Shown here piece by piece: positions 4,687 through 5,570 of a DNA stretch of 5,570 nt (its first letter is position 1; each line of letters begins with the position of its first letter). Under the pieces are notes generated by a model. It had not been told where the DNA came from. It saw only the letters and a program-made list of their open reading frames with translations, and did no database searches. The DNA comes from Lewinellaceae bacterium. GTDB lineage: Bacteria; Bacteroidota; Bacteroidia; Chitinophagales; Saprospiraceae. The stretch is from the NCBI GenBank assembly GCA_016711435.1, contig JADJSY010000080.1, positions 1 to 5,570 on the forward strand, in the 5' to 3' direction. The translations under genes were made by a program, and so were the position numbers.

Positions 4687-5570
4687 ATGGATATCAAGTG
4701 GATCATCTTTGCAATTATTTTGATTGCCAATGCAATGACGGCATTTGTCATTGCATTGTTGCTTTCACGCAGGCCGGCCAAGCCCGGGCTGAACTCAATG
4801 ACATGGACGTTGATCGGGCTGGGTATCTGGTCATTCAGTTATGCCATGATCACGCTTTCCACCACACTTGAAGCAAAACACTTCTGGCTAAAACTGGAAA
4901 ATATTGGCATTATTACTGTGCCCGTACTATGGTTCTTTTTCACCATAAAATTCACGCGGCTGGATAAATGGCTGACTGGCAAGCCAGCCATGCTATTATT
5001 CTGGGTCATTCCATTCATCTCCTTGCTTTTTATTTTCTCTGAACGCTGGTTCCATCTTTATTATCCTTCCACTCATGTGGCAATGGAAAACGGCGGACCT
5101 TTACTCATTAGCCGCGGCCCCATGTATTGGGTGGCGCTTTCTCAAAGCTATTTGCTGGAGATCATTGGAATGGGTATGTTGATCTGGCGTTTTATCCAGT
5201 CACGGCTGGTTTATCGCAGACAAATGCTTTATTTGATCGGCGCAGTCACCATCCCCTTTTTCATGAATATCGTCTATCAAATAAATCCCGGTCTAATCCC
5301 TTTCTTCTCTATACCCGTGGATTTGACGCCTCTATTTTTCAACGTCACCGCGATTCTGCTCGTGGCGAGCATCTTCGGTCTCAACCTGTTTGATCTGGTA
5401 CCCATCGCCCGCGATACGGTCATGGAGCACATCCCAGAAATGGTCTTTGTGGTGGACGCCCACGACCGCGTAGTGGACGCGAATTTGATGGCGCAAAAAT
5501 GGCTGGGCAAACCCATTAATGAAATCTCCGGCCAGGATCCGGTGGAAGTCTTTCGCGGCTGGCCTCAACT
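4687..5570 (+). CDS. 7TM-PAS sensor protein, probably histidine kinase (3' end outside window)
   Basis: The frame is open from ATG 4687 to the window edge (294 codons), and begins 16 bases after the hutI stop. About seven hydrophobic segments can be seen (residues roughly 5-26, 38-58, 73-90, 100-117, 148-170, 178-197, 212-235). The sequence SRRPAKPG after TM1, GIWSFSYAMITLS in TM2, and EAKHFWLKLENIGIITVPVLW before and within TM3 match the N-terminal 7TM domain found on histidine kinases and some diguanylate cyclases (7TM family PF16927 by recognition, not by search). From residue about 242 a PAS domain begins: ARDTVMEHIPEMVFVVDAHDRVVDANLMA is typical of its first strand and helix. The output domain lies beyond the window, so kinase versus GGDEF cannot be decided. 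There is no strong Shine-Dalgarno sequence; translation may be coupled to hutI. Confidence 0.85.
   Translation, partial: MDIKWIIFAIILIANAMTAFVIALLLSRRPAKPGLNSMTWTLIGLGIWSFSYAMITLSTTLEAKHFWLKLENIGIITVPVLWFFFTIKFTRLDKWLTGKPAMLLFWVIPFISLLFIFSERWFHLYYPSTHVAMENGGPLLISRGPMYWVALSQSYLLEIIGMGMLIWRFIQSRLVYRRQMLYLIGAVTIPFFMNIVYQINPGLIPFFSIPVDLTPLFFNVTAILLVASIFGLNLFDLVPIARDTVMEHIPEMVFVVDAHDRVVDANLMAQKWLGKPINEISGQDPVEVFRGWPQ

Noticed and set aside
5127..5568. Frames on both strands over the 3' part of the window
   Set aside because: They are shadows of the open 7TM-PAS sensor frame that runs from 4687 off the window end.

Overview
The window looks like a piece of a chromosome or metagenome contig from a member of the Chloroflexota, most likely Anaerolineae-like. 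This is inferred from three tiny Flp-type pilins with the GQGLVEYALIL signature, a histidine-kinase-type sensor with an N-terminal 7TM domain, and moderate GC content with a mixture of A/T-rich spacers. No marker gene fixes the taxonomy, so this is a guess from gene style.

Layout. (1) Positions 3-1636 hold two + strand genes overlapping by ATGA: the C-terminal bulk of a major facilitator superfamily exporter, and a small membrane-anchored SAM-dependent methyltransferase of the type that resembles FAM173/ATPSc-KMT lysine methyltransferases. (2) Positions 1631-3233 hold a pilin cassette array on the - strand: three complete 51-residue Flp/Fap-type pilin genes (1686-1841, 2590-2745, 2946-3101). 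Each has its own Shine-Dalgarno sequence, predicted promoter, upstream CTAACA/TGTTAG inverted repeat and strong downstream hairpin terminator. Copies 1 and 2 sit in a 350-bp direct repeat differing at only 4 positions and encode identical proteins; copy 3 shares the same core but has its own promoter and terminator. Between copies 1 and 2 lie a 123-bp element with terminal inverted repeats that looks like a MITE and about 430 bp with no gene I can support. (3) Positions 3399-4670 (+) carry a full-length imidazolonepropionase (hutI) reading frame broken by three separate apparent one-base deletions, with all recognisable metal-binding motifs preserved. (4) Position 4687 to the window end (+) is the N-terminal part of a 7TM-PAS sensor protein, probably a histidine kinase, which runs off the window.

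How the parts fit. The pilin genes are expressed away from hutI and towards the methyltransferase; the terminator after pilin 1 overlaps the methyltransferase stop codon and can stop transcription from both sides. The pilin monomers would be processed by a TadV-type prepilin peptidase and assembled by a Tad secretion system encoded elsewhere. The MFS/methyltransferase pair, the hutI gene and the sensor have no obvious functional link to the pilins. The most noteworthy feature is the amplification of the pilin gene as separate promoter-gene-terminator cassettes, together with evidence of recent duplication and possible gene conversion. I see no evidence of a wholly new multi-gene system.
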